A stretch of 35,116 bases of DNA, from contig JANZZE010000009.1 of NCBI GenBank assembly GCA_026419545.1, positions 1 to 35,116 on the forward strand. The letters are read 5' to 3'. This document shows positions 8,474-16,959 of the stretch, one piece after another. The first letter of the stretch is position 1. Every line of letters begins with the position of its first letter. This DNA comes from Acidimicrobiales bacterium. GTDB lineage: Bacteria; Actinomycetota; Acidimicrobiia; Acidimicrobiales; Acidimicrobilacustridaceae. Under the pieces are notes generated by a model. The model was given only the letters and a program-made list of their open reading frames with translations. It had not been told where the DNA came from and ran no database searches. Made by a program: the position numbers and the translations under genes.

Positions 8474-9387
8474 GATGGCCCAGGAGCTGGTACTGCGGCG
8501 ACCAAACCGAGCGCCCGCCACACCGGGCGGGTGAAACGATTGATGACCCCGATGCCTTCGAGCAGGCCGGTCAAGCGGCCCAAGTCGCGGATCACTCGCT
8601 CTCGGTGCACCGGGTTCTTGCGTGCTTGCCGATAGCCGTCCTCGATGCCAAGCGTTTCGTACACGGCCGGGTTCACGAGGGCATCTGCCACGCCTCGCAC
8701 GATAAACGGGGCACGGATCATCGCAACAAGCCGCTGGAACCGGCTCAGGGTCGGCCAAACCTCAGCAATGTAGGTACGGGCGAACGACATGTGCCGGGCC
8801 TCTTCGAGAACATGGATCTGGGCAATCCGGCGAGAAGTGGGGTGCACCCGATCATCCTTCATCGTCGCTCGGTTCGAGATGTCGAGCAGTTCTTCGGCTG
8901 CGAGGATCGCGATGTAGGACTCGGGCCCTCGGCTGGTTGCCTTCAAGAAGTTGCCGAGCCGGCGAAGCAGGGGGGAGACCTGGTACGCGGGGGTACCGGC
9001 TTGGCGGATCAGCTCGCCGAACATTGCCGAGTGCCGGCATTCGTCGGCGGTTTCGATCAACAGGTAACGGTGCGACCCGTCGTCGGCTGGCAAGTCGTAC
9101 AGATGGCGCAGGACGAGATGCATCAGGATGTTCTCGAACCAGATACCTGCGCTGCACAGCGCTGCGACCTCGTGACGGCTGTAGGCGATGCGCTCCTCCT
9201 CAGTCATCGCCGCCCAAGCCGCTGTGCCATACAACGGCAAGAACTCTGGTGGGAGGTAGTAGGCGGAGTCATCGAGCGGCACCGACCAGTCGACGTCAGT
9301 GAACGGATCGAAGCTCTGGCGCTCGCTGGCGGCCACCAGACGGCTGGCCTTCTCCGCGAGCGCTGGTGGGGAAAGCGTTACTGCCAT
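8470..9387 (-). CDS. AurF-like diiron oxygenase
   Basis: The 305-residue helical protein carries paired metal motifs of the AurF (p-aminobenzoate N-oxygenase) family: E112-x3-E116-C-R-H119 and E195-E196-A-R-H199, with further acids at E75-type and E165/E166 positions. AurF enzymes use two irons and O2 to oxidise aryl amines to nitro groups; many family members have unknown substrates. The gene lies first in a two-gene unit with a MerR regulator (ATGA overlap). There is no biosynthetic cluster beside it, so a stress or lipid-type oxidation is as likely as an antibiotic role. The ATG at 9387 lies 8 nt after a -10 box, suggesting a leaderless message. Confidence 0.8.
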   Translation of the reverse strand: MAVTLSPPALAEKASRLVAASERQSFDPFTDVDWSVPLDDSAYYLPPEFLPLYGTAAWAAMTEEERIAYSRHEVAALCSAGIWFENILMHLVLRHLYDLPADDGSHRYLLIETADECRHSAMFGELIRQAGTPAYQVSPLLRRLGNFLKATSRGPESYIAILAAEELLDISNRATMKDDRVHPTSRRIAQIHVLEEARHMSFARTYIAEVWPTLSRFQRLVAMIRAPFIVRGVADALVNPAVYETLGIEDGYRQARKNPVHRERVIRDLGRLTGLLEGIGVINRFTRPVWRALGLVAAVPAPGPS

Positions 9388-9395
9388 AGATGGCA
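9382..9395. repeat. Inverted repeat over the AurF-like start codon
   Basis: TGCCAT and ATGGCA form a perfect 6-bp inverted repeat around AG and include the start codon (complement at 9385-9387). It could fold in the message near the start or be a protein site; either is speculative. Confidence 0.4.
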
Positions 9396-9424
9396 GTGTT
9401 AACCGTTACAGTTTGAACTGTCAA
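9396..9424 (-). promoter_or_regulatory. Promoter of the AurF-like/MerR unit with a dyad
   Basis: Read on the minus strand, TTGACA (9424-9419), a 17-nt spacer and TAACAC (9401-9396) form a strong promoter. The 14-nt dyad 9408-9421 (ACAGTT, TG, AACTGT) overlaps the -35 and spacer, the place where MerR proteins usually bind. The 17-nt spacer is shorter than the 19-20 nt of classic MerR-activated promoters, so the site may act in repression. Confidence 0.6.
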
Positions 9425-9461
9425 TAAGTGTGACCGATGACCACGGGCTCCTATCGGTACG

Positions 9462-12400
9462 GTGACGACGATGACACGACGAAGCGTGGGCGCGCGCACC
9501 GACGAGCGGCTCGAAGCTGACGTGAGGGCTCTAGCCACCCAGATCGCCGCGCTCGGCGAGGGCGAACGACATCGCTTGTTCCACTTGTCGTTTTGGACCG
9601 AACGGCTCCTGGATTGGGCCATGGCCCACGACGACTTCAAGACACAACTGTTCCGCCTCGTGGACGTCTTTCCCGCCACCAGAGGCGACGATGACGTGCT
9701 GCGTCATATCGAGGAGTACTTCGACGGTGTCGACGTACCCAAGGCGCTCGATCTGGGAATGGGGGCGGCGGCGCATCTTCCATTCGGCCGGGCCGCGACG
9801 GTTGCGGTTGCCCGCCGCAACATCCTGCGTCTCGCAAAACAGTTGATCATCGGTTCCACGCCTGAGGAAGCGGTCAGCGGTCTCGAACAGTTGTGGCGTA
9901 ACGGCACCGCTTTCACCGTCGATCTGCTCGGCGAAAAGACGCTGCTTCGCGCCGAAGCCGACCTCTACGCGGGCAGGGTCGACGAGCTGTTGCGAGCATT
10001 GCTCGATGCCACCCCGGCCTGGCCCCAGGACGACCATCTCGAGCGCGATGACCGCGGGACCGTCCCAATCGTGAACGTGAGCGTCAAGCCAACTGCCCTA
10101 GCAACGCACTACGAACCCCTAACCGCTGCAGAAGGGCTCGCCCAAGCTAAGGCCCGCCTCCGGCCGATCCTGCGGCTCGCTCGAGACCGCGGAGCACATA
10201 TTCACCTCGACATGGAACATGCTGACGTCAAGGACCTCACCCTCACCCTGTTCTACGACCTGCTCGACGAAGACGAATTCGCCGACGTCGAAGCAGGCGT
10301 GGTGATCCAGGCCTACCTGCGCGATTCCTATCGGGACCTCGAGGAGTTAGTGCGTTGGTCAGGTGAGCGCCGGCGGCCGGTGACCGTGCGACTCGTCAAA
10401 GGCGCCTACTGGGACGCCGAGACCATCAAAGCAAGCGCCAACGCCTGGCATTCGCCAGTCTTCGAGCACAAGGCCGAAACCGATGCCAACTTCGAACGTT
10501 GTGTCCGCGTCCTCCACGAAAACCACGACGCGATCCGTGCTGCCTTCGGCTCGCACAACCTCCGGTCCCTCGCCTATGCGATCGCGTATGCCCGCTCGAT
10601 CGGGATTCCCGACAACGGTTACGAGCTCCAAATGCTTCACGGCATGGCCGAGCCGATCCATGCCGCCATCCGCAAGCTCGGATTCCGGCTGCGGGTCTAT
10701 GCGCCGGTCGGGGAACTCGTACCGGGCATGGCGTACCTGGTCCGCCGATTGCTTGAGAACACCTCTAACGAATCGTTCGTCCGCCATCGCTTTGCCGAGA
10801 ACTGGAACCTCGACGAGTTGCTGGCCCCGCCAGCCATCGGTGAAGAGGACTTGCCAGGGCCCGCCCCGCTGTCGCGCCCTGCGCCGACCCGGCCGAATCG
10901 ACCCGGCCCCTACCGCCCAGAACCCCTCACCGAGTGGCGTCGCAAACCGGCGCGGGCAACCTTCGCATCGGCTGTACATGCCGCCGCCCAAGCCGACACG
11001 GTCGCCATTCCCGCACTGATCGGCGGAACGACGGTGCACACCTCCGCCACCATCGACTCGATCGACCCCGCCGCTCCGACCCGGGTTGTCGCGCGTTCGG
11101 TGGCCTGCGGCGAGCCCGAAGCGAATGCCGCGGTCGCGGCCGCCGTCGAGGCGAGTCGCGCCTGGAGCCGAACGCCGGTCCATGAGCGGGCTGCCGTGTT
11201 GTTCAACGCGGCCGAATGGCTCCGGGCCCGTCGCAACGCGATCGCCGCGCTCGAAGTCTTCGAAGCGGGCAAGCCGTGGGACCAAGCCGACGCCGATGTC
11301 TGTGAAGCGATCGACTTCTGCGAGTACTACGGGCGCCAAATGCTCCGACTCGATGATGGCGTCGAGGTGCAGTCGCCACCAGGCGAACACAACCAGTTGC
11401 GCTACCAAGCCAGAGGGGTCGTCGCGGTGATCGCGCCCTGGAACTTCCCCCTTGCGATTCCCTGCGGCATGACGGTCGCGGCCCTTGTCACCGGAAATAC
11501 GGTCATACTCAAGCCTGCCGAACAGACACCGGCGGTCGCCTGGCAACTCGTCCAGGCACTCCACGCAGGCGGGCTACCACCCGGAGTCCTGCAATTCACC
11601 CCCGGTTACGGCGAGCAGGTCGGCGCAGCCCTCGTCGCTCATCCCGACGTCAGTGTCATCGCCTTCACCGGCTCGCGTGAGGTGGGACTCGCCATCAACG
11701 CCGAAGCCGCTTGCACGCAACCAGACCAACGCCACGTCAAACGCGTCATCGCCGAGATGGGCGGGAAAAACGCGATCGTCGTGGATGCCGACGCCGACCC
11801 CGATGTCGCTGTCCCCGAGATCGTGAAGTCTGCGTTCGGGTTCAGCGGACAGAAGTGCTCGGCCGCGTCCAGGGTTATCGTGCACGAGGCAATGTTCGGC
11901 ACGATCACTGAACGGCTCACCGGCATGGTCGAGGAGCTGACCATCGGTGCACCAAGGGACATGGCGACCCAGGTCGGACCGCTCATCGACGCCGCTGCGT
12001 TGGCGAAGGTACGTGAGTACTCAGCGATCGCGCGTGAAGAAGGCACCGTCCTGGTCGAAAGAACTGACCTTCCGGCCGAGGGGTTCTTTGCCGGACCGAT
12101 GGTGGTCGCCGACCTTCCTACAGGGTCCAAGGTCTTGCAGGATGAGATCTTCGGACCAGTTCTCGCCGTCATGCCCGCTCGTGACCTCGACGAAGCGATC
12201 ACGCTGGCCAACGACACGCCGTACGCGTTGTGCGCCGGCGTGTTCTCGCGCTCACCGTCCACCATTCGGCGAGCGACCGCGGAGCTGCGAGCGGGGAACA
12301 TCTACGTGAACCGGGGCATCACGGGCGCGGTCGTGGGCCGCCAGCCGTTCGGGGGCTACGGCTTGTCCGGTGTCGGCTCAAAGGCCGGAGGGCCTGACTA

Positions 12401-12479
12401 CCTGTTGCAGTTCCTCGACCCGGTGACCACCACCGAGAACACGATCAGACAAGGCTTCGCGCCGGCATCGTCTCACTGA
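9462..12479 (+). CDS. putA: Bifunctional proline dehydrogenase / L-glutamate-gamma-semialdehyde dehydrogenase
   Basis: The 1005-residue enzyme converts proline to glutamate in two steps. The FAD-dependent proline dehydrogenase barrel is at about residues 150-450: VSVKPTAL, LDMEHADVKD, VRLVKGAYWD, ELQMLHGMAEP and VYAPVGELVPGM. The NAD-dependent aldehyde dehydrogenase is at about 520-990: APWNFPLAIPCG, catalytic E765 in AEMGGKN and nucleophile C799 in GQKCSA. The length equals the minimal PutA class with no N-terminal ribbon-helix-helix domain and no long C-terminal tail, so it should not repress its own gene. The start may be GTG 9462 or ATG 9471; neither has a clear ribosome-binding site. It is divergent from the AurF-like gene. 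Confidence 0.95.
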   Translation: MTTMTRRSVGARTDERLEADVRALATQIAALGEGERHRLFHLSFWTERLLDWAMAHDDFKTQLFRLVDVFPATRGDDDVLRHIEEYFDGVDVPKALDLGMGAAAHLPFGRAATVAVARRNILRLAKQLIIGSTPEEAVSGLEQLWRNGTAFTVDLLGEKTLLRAEADLYAGRVDELLRALLDATPAWPQDDHLERDDRGTVPIVNVSVKPTALATHYEPLTAAEGLAQAKARLRPILRLARDRGAHIHLDMEHADVKDLTLTLFYDLLDEDEFADVEAGVVIQAYLRDSYRDLEELVRWSGERRRPVTVRLVKGAYWDAETIKASANAWHSPVFEHKAETDANFERCVRVLHENHDAIRAAFGSHNLRSLAYAIAYARSIGIPDNGYELQMLHGMAEPIHAAIRKLGFRLRVYAPVGELVPGMAYLVRRLLENTSNESFVRHRFAENWNLDELLAPPAIGEEDLPGPAPLSRPAPTRPNRPGPYRPEPLTEWRRKPARATFASAVHAAAQADTVAIPALIGGTTVHTSATIDSIDPAAPTRVVARSVACGEPEANAAVAAAVEASRAWSRTPVHERAAVLFNAAEWLRARRNAIAALEVFEAGKPWDQADADVCEAIDFCEYYGRQMLRLDDGVEVQSPPGEHNQLRYQARGVVAVIAPWNFPLAIPCGMTVAALVTGNTVILKPAEQTPAVAWQLVQALHAGGLPPGVLQFTPGYGEQVGAALVAHPDVSVIAFTGSREVGLAINAEAACTQPDQRHVKRVIAEMGGKNAIVVDADADPDVAVPEIVKSAFGFSGQKCSAASRVIVHEAMFGTITERLTGMVEELTIGAPRDMATQVGPLIDAAALAKVREYSAIAREEGTVLVERTDLPAEGFFAGPMVVADLPTGSKVLQDEIFGPVLAVMPARDLDEAITLANDTPYALCAGVFSRSPSTIRRATAELRAGNIYVNRGITGAVVGRQPFGGYGLSGVGSKAGGPDYLLQFLDPVTTTENTIRQGFAPASSH

Positions 12480-12536
12480 CGCGCACCACCGCTCACTCTG
12501 GCGCGGTGTCCCCCCAACGGGCACGCTCGCCCACGC

Positions 12537-12552
12537 CGGCGCTCAAGCGCCG
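12537..12552. terminator. Short GC hairpin between convergent putA and hemC
   Basis: CGGCGC (12537-12542), loop TCAA, GCGCCG (12547-12552). The hemC stop codon (complement of 12543-12545) lies in the loop. There is no T-run, so termination is plausible but not certain. Confidence 0.4.
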
Positions 12553-13469
12553 TTGGTGGCCGACGCCAAGTTGACCAAATGGTCGGCCACGGCACGACCG
12601 AGCTCGCTGGCTTCGGGGCCCTGGTCCCGGTGGCGCAACACAACGTGCCCGTCGAGGCTGGCGAGCATGGCGTCGAGCACAACGCCGGAACCGTCGGGGA
12701 GAACCGTCGCATGCGCACCAGCCGGAAGGTCGCAATCACCGCCAAGTGCAGCGAGAAATGCCCGCTCAGCATCGACCGTCCAACGCGAGTGCGCATGCTC
12801 GATAGCCCGCACTAGCTCGAGGATCTCGTCCTCACCGTCGCGTACCTCAACAGCAAGGGCACCCTGGCCGACTTGTGGCACCAAGACCTGCGGTTCGAAC
12901 ACCTCCCATACCAAACCCCGCAGCGTGATCTCGGGCCACAACCCGAGCCGGTCGATGGCGGCGGCCGCCATCACGATCGCCCCGCCGTCCGGGACTTTCT
13001 CGAGCCGAGTGCCTATGTTGCCGCGCAGCTCCACAAAGGTCAGGTCCGGACGAAGGTCGGCCAGCTGGACTCGTCGCCGAACCGACCCGGTCGCCACGGG
13101 AGCACCAGGCCCGAGCGCGGCGAGCTCGGATCCAACGAGCACGTCGCGGGGATCAGCTCGCTGTGGAACCGCTGCGAGCACAAGCCCGTCTGGTGTCTGT
13201 CCGGGGAGATCCTTGGCGGAATGCACAGCGAGATCGGCTCGGCCATCAAGCACGGCCTGCTGGATCTCCTTGACGAACACGCCTTTCCCGCCCATTGCCG
13301 AGATCGGGACCTCTAGGCGACGATCCGCCGTCGTATCGAGGGGGAGCAACTCGGTCCTGATCGCTGATCCAGCGTTGTGAGCTGCCTGCTGGAGTAATGC
13401 TGCGACGTGTTCGGCCTGCCACCGAGCCAAAGCACTGGCGCGCGTTGCGAGCCGCAGGACCGCGGTCAC
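12543..13469 (-). CDS. hemC: Hydroxymethylbilane synthase (porphobilinogen deaminase)
   Basis: The 308-residue enzyme joins four porphobilinogen units into hydroxymethylbilane. It shows LRLATRASALARWQA at the N-terminus, the active-site stretch LAVHSAKDLP, and VELRGNIGTRLEK. The cofactor-binding Cys is C246 in GGDCDLPAGA, where the dipyrromethane attaches. The start overlaps the hemA stop by 4 nt (ATGA), so translation is coupled. hemC is the last gene of the rex-sirC-hemA-hemC unit; hemD and hemB, which often follow in actinobacteria, are absent here and are replaced by the convergent putA. Confidence 0.96.
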   Translation of the reverse strand: MTAVLRLATRASALARWQAEHVAALLQQAAHNAGSAIRTELLPLDTTADRRLEVPISAMGGKGVFVKEIQQAVLDGRADLAVHSAKDLPGQTPDGLVLAAVPQRADPRDVLVGSELAALGPGAPVATGSVRRRVQLADLRPDLTFVELRGNIGTRLEKVPDGGAIVMAAAAIDRLGLWPEITLRGLVWEVFEPQVLVPQVGQGALAVEVRDGEDEILELVRAIEHAHSRWTVDAERAFLAALGGDCDLPAGAHATVLPDGSGVVLDAMLASLDGHVVLRHRDQGPEASELGRAVADHLVNLASATNGA

Positions 13470-14725
13470 AGCCCGAACAGGTCGCGTGTCGCCTCAGCGA
13501 GACGCTCGCCCTTTGCCGTGCCTGCAGCCTTCTTCAATCCGACCGTGGGATCGTGGAGCAGCTTCGCCACGATGCCTTTCGTCAAAGCCTCGATGACCTC
13601 GAGCTGTCTGTCGTCGAGTTCGCTCAGTCGTCCAGCGAACCGTTCGAGTTCTGCAGCGCGCACCTGCTCGGCCTTCTGGTGCAATGCCGAAACAAGCGGT
13701 GCGACCTCGCGGGCCGAAGCCACTGCCAGGTACCGCTGGACCTCCGCGTCAACGATGGCCCGGACCGCCGCGACCTCGCGACGGCGTTCGGTCATGCCTA
13801 TCTCGGCGAACGCTCGCAAGTCGTCCATGTCAAGCAACGTGACGCCCGCCAGCGCCGCGGCCGAAGGATCCACATCTCTCGGTACGGCGACATCGACGAT
13901 CAAGAGCGGCCGACCGGCTCGCCGAGCGACCGCGTCCTCCAGGTCGCTGTGCTCGATGATGATCGACGAGGCACCGGTGGAGGTGAGCAGTACGTCGACC
14001 TCAGCAAGTGCAGCATCGACGTCGCTGAGGCGGATCGCGCGGCCACCGATCCGATTCGCCAAGCCCACCGCTCGATCCCACGTACGGTTGGCCACCAATA
14101 CTTGTGCGACGCCGCGGTCCATGAGGGAGCGGAGCATCCCTTCCGCCATCTCGCCGGCGCCGAGCACGAGTACGGTCCGGTCTTCCAACCCCCCGAGCCG
14201 GTCAGCGGCCATCGCAACCGCGGCACTCGACACCGAAGCGATGTTGCGAGCGATGCCAGTCTCCGCCCGCGCCCGCTTGCCCACTTCGATCGCATGACGG
14301 AACAGCATGTTGAGCTGATTGCTGGCCACGCCCTCTGCCCGTGCCAGCTCCCAGGCTTCACGCACCTGCCCAAGGATCTCGTGCTCGCCAACCACTGCCG
14401 AGTCCAGACCGGAGGCCACCGAGAAGAGATGGTCGACGGCGAGTTCGTCGTAGTACACGTAGAGGTGATCAGCAAAGGCTTCTGGAGGGAGGAACGCCAG
14501 CTCGGCGAGGACGTCGCGGACGTCGCGATAGGCGCCATGGAATCGCTCCGCGACTACGTAGATCTCCATGCGGTTGCAGGTCGAGAGAATCACCGCCTCG
14601 CTGACGTTGTCCCGGCTCGACACATCGTGGAGAACCTTGACGAGACGGGCGCCGTCGACGGTGACCCGCTCGAGCAGATCGAGAGGGACCGTGCGGTGAT
14701 TCAGTCCGATGACGACGACAGACAC
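13466..14725 (-). CDS. hemA: Glutamyl-tRNA reductase
   Basis: This enzyme reduces glutamyl-tRNA with NADPH to glutamate-1-semialdehyde, the first step of C5 tetrapyrrole synthesis. I chose GTG 14725 because it puts the catalytic Cys of LSTCNRMEIY at residue 50, the usual place, and starts with VSVVVIGLNHRTVPL. The substrate domain is followed by the NADPH domain (VLGAGEMAEGM, LVANRTWDRA) and a C-terminal helical dimer domain. The length is 419 residues. The frame is open upstream to 14827 but that part overlaps the preceding gene. The true overlap with the precorrin-2 dehydrogenase gene is 25 nt. Confidence 0.95.
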   Translation of the reverse strand: MSVVVIGLNHRTVPLDLLERVTVDGARLVKVLHDVSSRDNVSEAVILSTCNRMEIYVVAERFHGAYRDVRDVLAELAFLPPEAFADHLYVYYDELAVDHLFSVASGLDSAVVGEHEILGQVREAWELARAEGVASNQLNMLFRHAIEVGKRARAETGIARNIASVSSAAVAMAADRLGGLEDRTVLVLGAGEMAEGMLRSLMDRGVAQVLVANRTWDRAVGLANRIGGRAIRLSDVDAALAEVDVLLTSTGASSIIIEHSDLEDAVARRAGRPLLIVDVAVPRDVDPSAAALAGVTLLDMDDLRAFAEIGMTERRREVAAVRAIVDAEVQRYLAVASAREVAPLVSALHQKAEQVRAAELERFAGRLSELDDRQLEVIEALTKGIVAKLLHDPTVGLKKAAGTAKGERLAEATRDLFGL

Positions 14726-15345
14726 GCCTGAAGGCGCTCCTTCGCTTCGGCGAGGCGACCCTCGCGGACCAGATCCAGTGTTCCCGAGTCCAAGGCCCGT
14801 TGCCAATCGAGCGTCTCGGTCGAACATCCATTCGCTTGTAATCGGGATCGTTCAGCCGCCACCAGCTCGATCAACGTCTCGTACTCTGGTCCGATCTCCT
14901 CTTCGAGCCGCCGCCGGAGCCAAGCGGCAACTGCCGGGCTCCGGCCACCGGTCGAAACTGTGATCAGCAACGGTCCCCGCCGCAGCCGGGCGGGGAGTGT
15001 GAAACTGCAATTCTCAGGGTCGTCGGCGCTGTTCAGCCACACCCGCCGACGGTCAGCTTCACGACGGACTGCTCGGTTCACTTCCCGGTCACCCGTGGCA
15101 ACCAATGCAAGCCACGCACCGTCGAGGTCTCCGTCCCGATAGGGCCGTTCCTCGAGCACGATCTCGCCAGCTCGGGCTCGAGCACGGACCTCAGGGTCGA
15201 CCTCGGGCGCAATCACCACGACCTCCGCGCCACACACGAGGAACTCAGCCACTTTCCGGGCGGCGACCCGTCCCGCACCGATCACAACAGTGCGGCGCCC
15301 GGCCAAGACAAGCTCGGCGGGATACAACGGCGAAGTGATCGGCAC
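14701..15345 (-). CDS. sirC: Precorrin-2 dehydrogenase (siroheme synthase N-domain type)
   Basis: The 214-residue protein starts with a Rossmann fold: LAGRRTVVIGAGRVAARK, then VVVIAPE. It continues with LVATGDREVNRAV, WLNSADDPENCSFTLPA and ITVSTGGRSPAVA. This is the Met8/CysG N-terminal family, which oxidises precorrin-2 to sirohydrochlorin with NAD and may also insert iron. It lies between rex and hemA with a 3-nt gap to rex, so it belongs to the tetrapyrrole unit and would branch toward siroheme or B12. The C-terminal 60 residues form the usual helical region. Confidence 0.9.
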   Translation of the reverse strand: MPITSPLYPAELVLAGRRTVVIGAGRVAARKVAEFLVCGAEVVVIAPEVDPEVRARARAGEIVLEERPYRDGDLDGAWLALVATGDREVNRAVRREADRRRVWLNSADDPENCSFTLPARLRRGPLLITVSTGGRSPAVAAWLRRRLEEEIGPEYETLIELVAAERSRLQANGCSTETLDWQRALDSGTLDLVREGRLAEAKERLQACLSSSSD

Positions 15346-15348
15346 TGG

Positions 15349-16134
15349 TCAACCTCCAGCCGGTACTGCGCCGGTATTGGCGCGGCGGGCTCGACCAGCC
15401 GCGCCGGTGCCATTCCCATTGGCGGTGTCAAGCAGTGCGGCTCTGCGACCCCCCCTCTTCCCGTTGCCGCGGCTGGCACCGCCGGCGCGGCCAAAAGTAG
15501 CGCTGTGCTGCTGGTAGAAGCTCAGGATCTGCAGCTCGACCGCTAAATCGACCTTTCGCAGTGAAGTGCCAGGCGGAACGGTGATCACCGCTGGCGCAAA
15601 GTTGAGGATCGACGTGATCCCGGCTTCCACCATCCGGTCCGCAACTGACTGCGCGACGGGAGCAGGGGTCGCGATGATCCCGATCACCGGACCGCTCTCG
15701 GCCACGACGTCTGGGAGTTCGTCGACATGCTGAATCACGCGACCGGCAACCACCTGTCCTACCTTACGGGGATCGGCGTCGAAGAGTGCGGCCACCGGGA
15801 ACCCACGATCTCCGAACCCGGCGTAGTTCGCCAACGCAGAACCAAGGTTGCCGACACCGACGATGACGACCGGCCAATCGTGGGTGAGTCCGAGTGCACG
15901 GCTCATCTGGAACATGAGGTACTCGACGTCGTAACCCACGCCGCGAGTGCCGTACGAGCCGAGATAGGAGAGATCCTTGCGGACCTTTGCCGCGTTGACG
16001 CCGGCAAGCTCGGCCAGTCGCTCTGACGAGATCGTGGCGGTCTTGTCTTCTGCAAGTTCAAGCAAGATCCGCAGGTACACCGGCAGCCGAGCCACGGTGG
16101 CTTCAGGGATTCGCCGGCGCTTTGGCTCCGCCAT
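15349..16134 (-). CDS. rex: Redox-sensing transcriptional repressor Rex
   Basis: The 261-residue repressor senses the NADH/NAD+ ratio. Its N-terminal winged helix shows VARLPVYLRILLEL, SSERLAELAGVNAAKVRKDL and SYLGSYGTRGVGYDVE; the NAD-binding fold shows VVIVGVGNLGSALANY and AALFDADPRK. A Gly/Arg-rich tail of about 50 residues extends beyond the usual fold. In Streptomyces, Rex represses its own rex-hem operon and respiratory genes when NADH is high. Here it leads sirC, hemA and hemC. TACCTT ends 6 nt before the ATG, so the message is probably leaderless. Confidence 0.95.
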   Translation of the reverse strand: MAEPKRRRIPEATVARLPVYLRILLELAEDKTATISSERLAELAGVNAAKVRKDLSYLGSYGTRGVGYDVEYLMFQMSRALGLTHDWPVVIVGVGNLGSALANYAGFGDRGFPVAALFDADPRKVGQVVAGRVIQHVDELPDVVAESGPVIGIIATPAPVAQSVADRMVEAGITSILNFAPAVITVPPGTSLRKVDLAVELQILSFYQQHSATFGRAGGASRGNGKRGGRRAALLDTANGNGTGAAGRARRANTGAVPAGG

Positions 16135-16153
16135 AGATCCAAGGTAGTGCCCA

Positions 16154-16169
16154 TGTTCACCAATTCACA
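16154..16169. promoter_or_regulatory. Candidate Rex operator (two mismatches)
   Basis: On the minus strand the 16-nt site reads TGTGAATTGGTGAACA. The known Streptomyces operator pattern is TGTGAA-N4-TTCACA; the first half matches fully and the second half differs at two positions. It overlaps the likely rex -35 TTGTGA (16170-16165) and lies between rex and the divergent 7-TM gene, so both could be controlled. Confidence 0.5.
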
Positions 16170-16191
16170 AAGTCACTAGGCTTGCGCGTTG

Positions 16192-16941
16192 ATGTCGGAT
16201 CACACGCCACCGGCGGCGACCGCCACCCTCATCGCCATCGCGTTTGCGTTCTCGACCCTCGAGCGATACCTGCGGGCACGGAAACGGCACGAGCTGATGT
16301 GGACGCTCTCGTTGTTCATGTTCGCCGCCGGCTCGCTCGGCCTGTGGATGGGTGCGGCATTTGGTTGGGGCGAATTCAACTTCAAGGTCTTCTACTTGTT
16401 CGGTGCCATCCTCAACGTGCCGTTCCTCGCCTTGGGCACCGTGCACCTGCTCACGAGAAACCAGCGACGGTCTGACGTAATCGCGGCCAGCGTCGCCTTG
16501 CTGAGCGCGTTCGCGACCGGCATCGTCGTGGCTTCCCCGGTCATCGGGACGATCGACCCACGGACCCTGCCGCGCGGTTCAGAGGTGTTCGGCCTAGGGC
16601 CTCGGATCCTCGCAGCGGTCGCATCCGGCTTGGCGTCGGTTGTGATCATCGGTGGGGCAGTCTGGAGCGCCTTGCGCTTGGTGCTCAGTCACCGCAAGCC
16701 CGGGCACGCAACTCTCCTGAGTCCAGGTCGTCTTGCGCTGGCAAATGTCTTGATCGCCATCGGCACACTCATCCTCGGCGCAGGTGGCTTGTCCAACTCG
16801 GTGCTGGATGCCATGGACACCTTCGCCGTTTCACTAGTCGTCGGCATCGCCGTAATCTTCGGCGGGTTCCTACTGACCAACACCGCACCGCCGGTGAAAC
16901 CCTGGTATCCCTCGATCGTCCGCGAGGATCGCGCCGCTTGA
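16192..16941 (+). CDS. Seven-TM integral membrane protein of unknown function
   Basis: The 249-residue product has about seven hydrophobic helices with short loops and a basic first loop (LERYLRARKRHE). No catalytic motif is seen, and I do not recognise a named family. TAGGCT lies 9 nt before the ATG at 16192; a TTG at 16189 adds one residue. It is divergent from rex with only 57 nt between them, and the Rex-like site lies in that gap. A role in respiration or redox sensing is possible but not shown. Confidence 0.75.
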   Translation: MSDHTPPAATATLIAIAFAFSTLERYLRARKRHELMWTLSLFMFAAGSLGLWMGAAFGWGEFNFKVFYLFGAILNVPFLALGTVHLLTRNQRRSDVIAASVALLSAFATGIVVASPVIGTIDPRTLPRGSEVFGLGPRILAAVASGLASVVIIGGAVWSALRLVLSHRKPGHATLLSPGRLALANVLIAIGTLILGAGGLSNSVLDAMDTFAVSLVVGIAVIFGGFLLTNTAPPVKPWYPSIVREDRAA

Positions 16942-16959
16942 GCCAGGTGGCGGTCTGAC

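Noticed and set aside
8474-8758. N-terminal extension of the MerR frame
   Set aside because: The open frame runs inside the AurF-like gene and reads as low-complexity shadow; the MerR domain begins well after 8473.
10359-11564. 401-codon minus-strand frame inside putA
   Set aside because: It is a shadow frame; the putA domains on the other strand are complete and continuous.
12553-13380. Long plus-strand frame opposite hemC
   Set aside because: Ser/Thr/Arg-rich mirror of a high-GC gene; hemC on the minus strand is unmistakable.
13397-14731. 444-codon plus-strand frame opposite hemA
   Set aside because: It is the antisense of a clear hemA and has no recognisable motif.
14726-14827. Longer hemA start
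   Set aside because: The extra 34 residues overlap the preceding gene and would move the catalytic Cys far from its usual place at residue 50.
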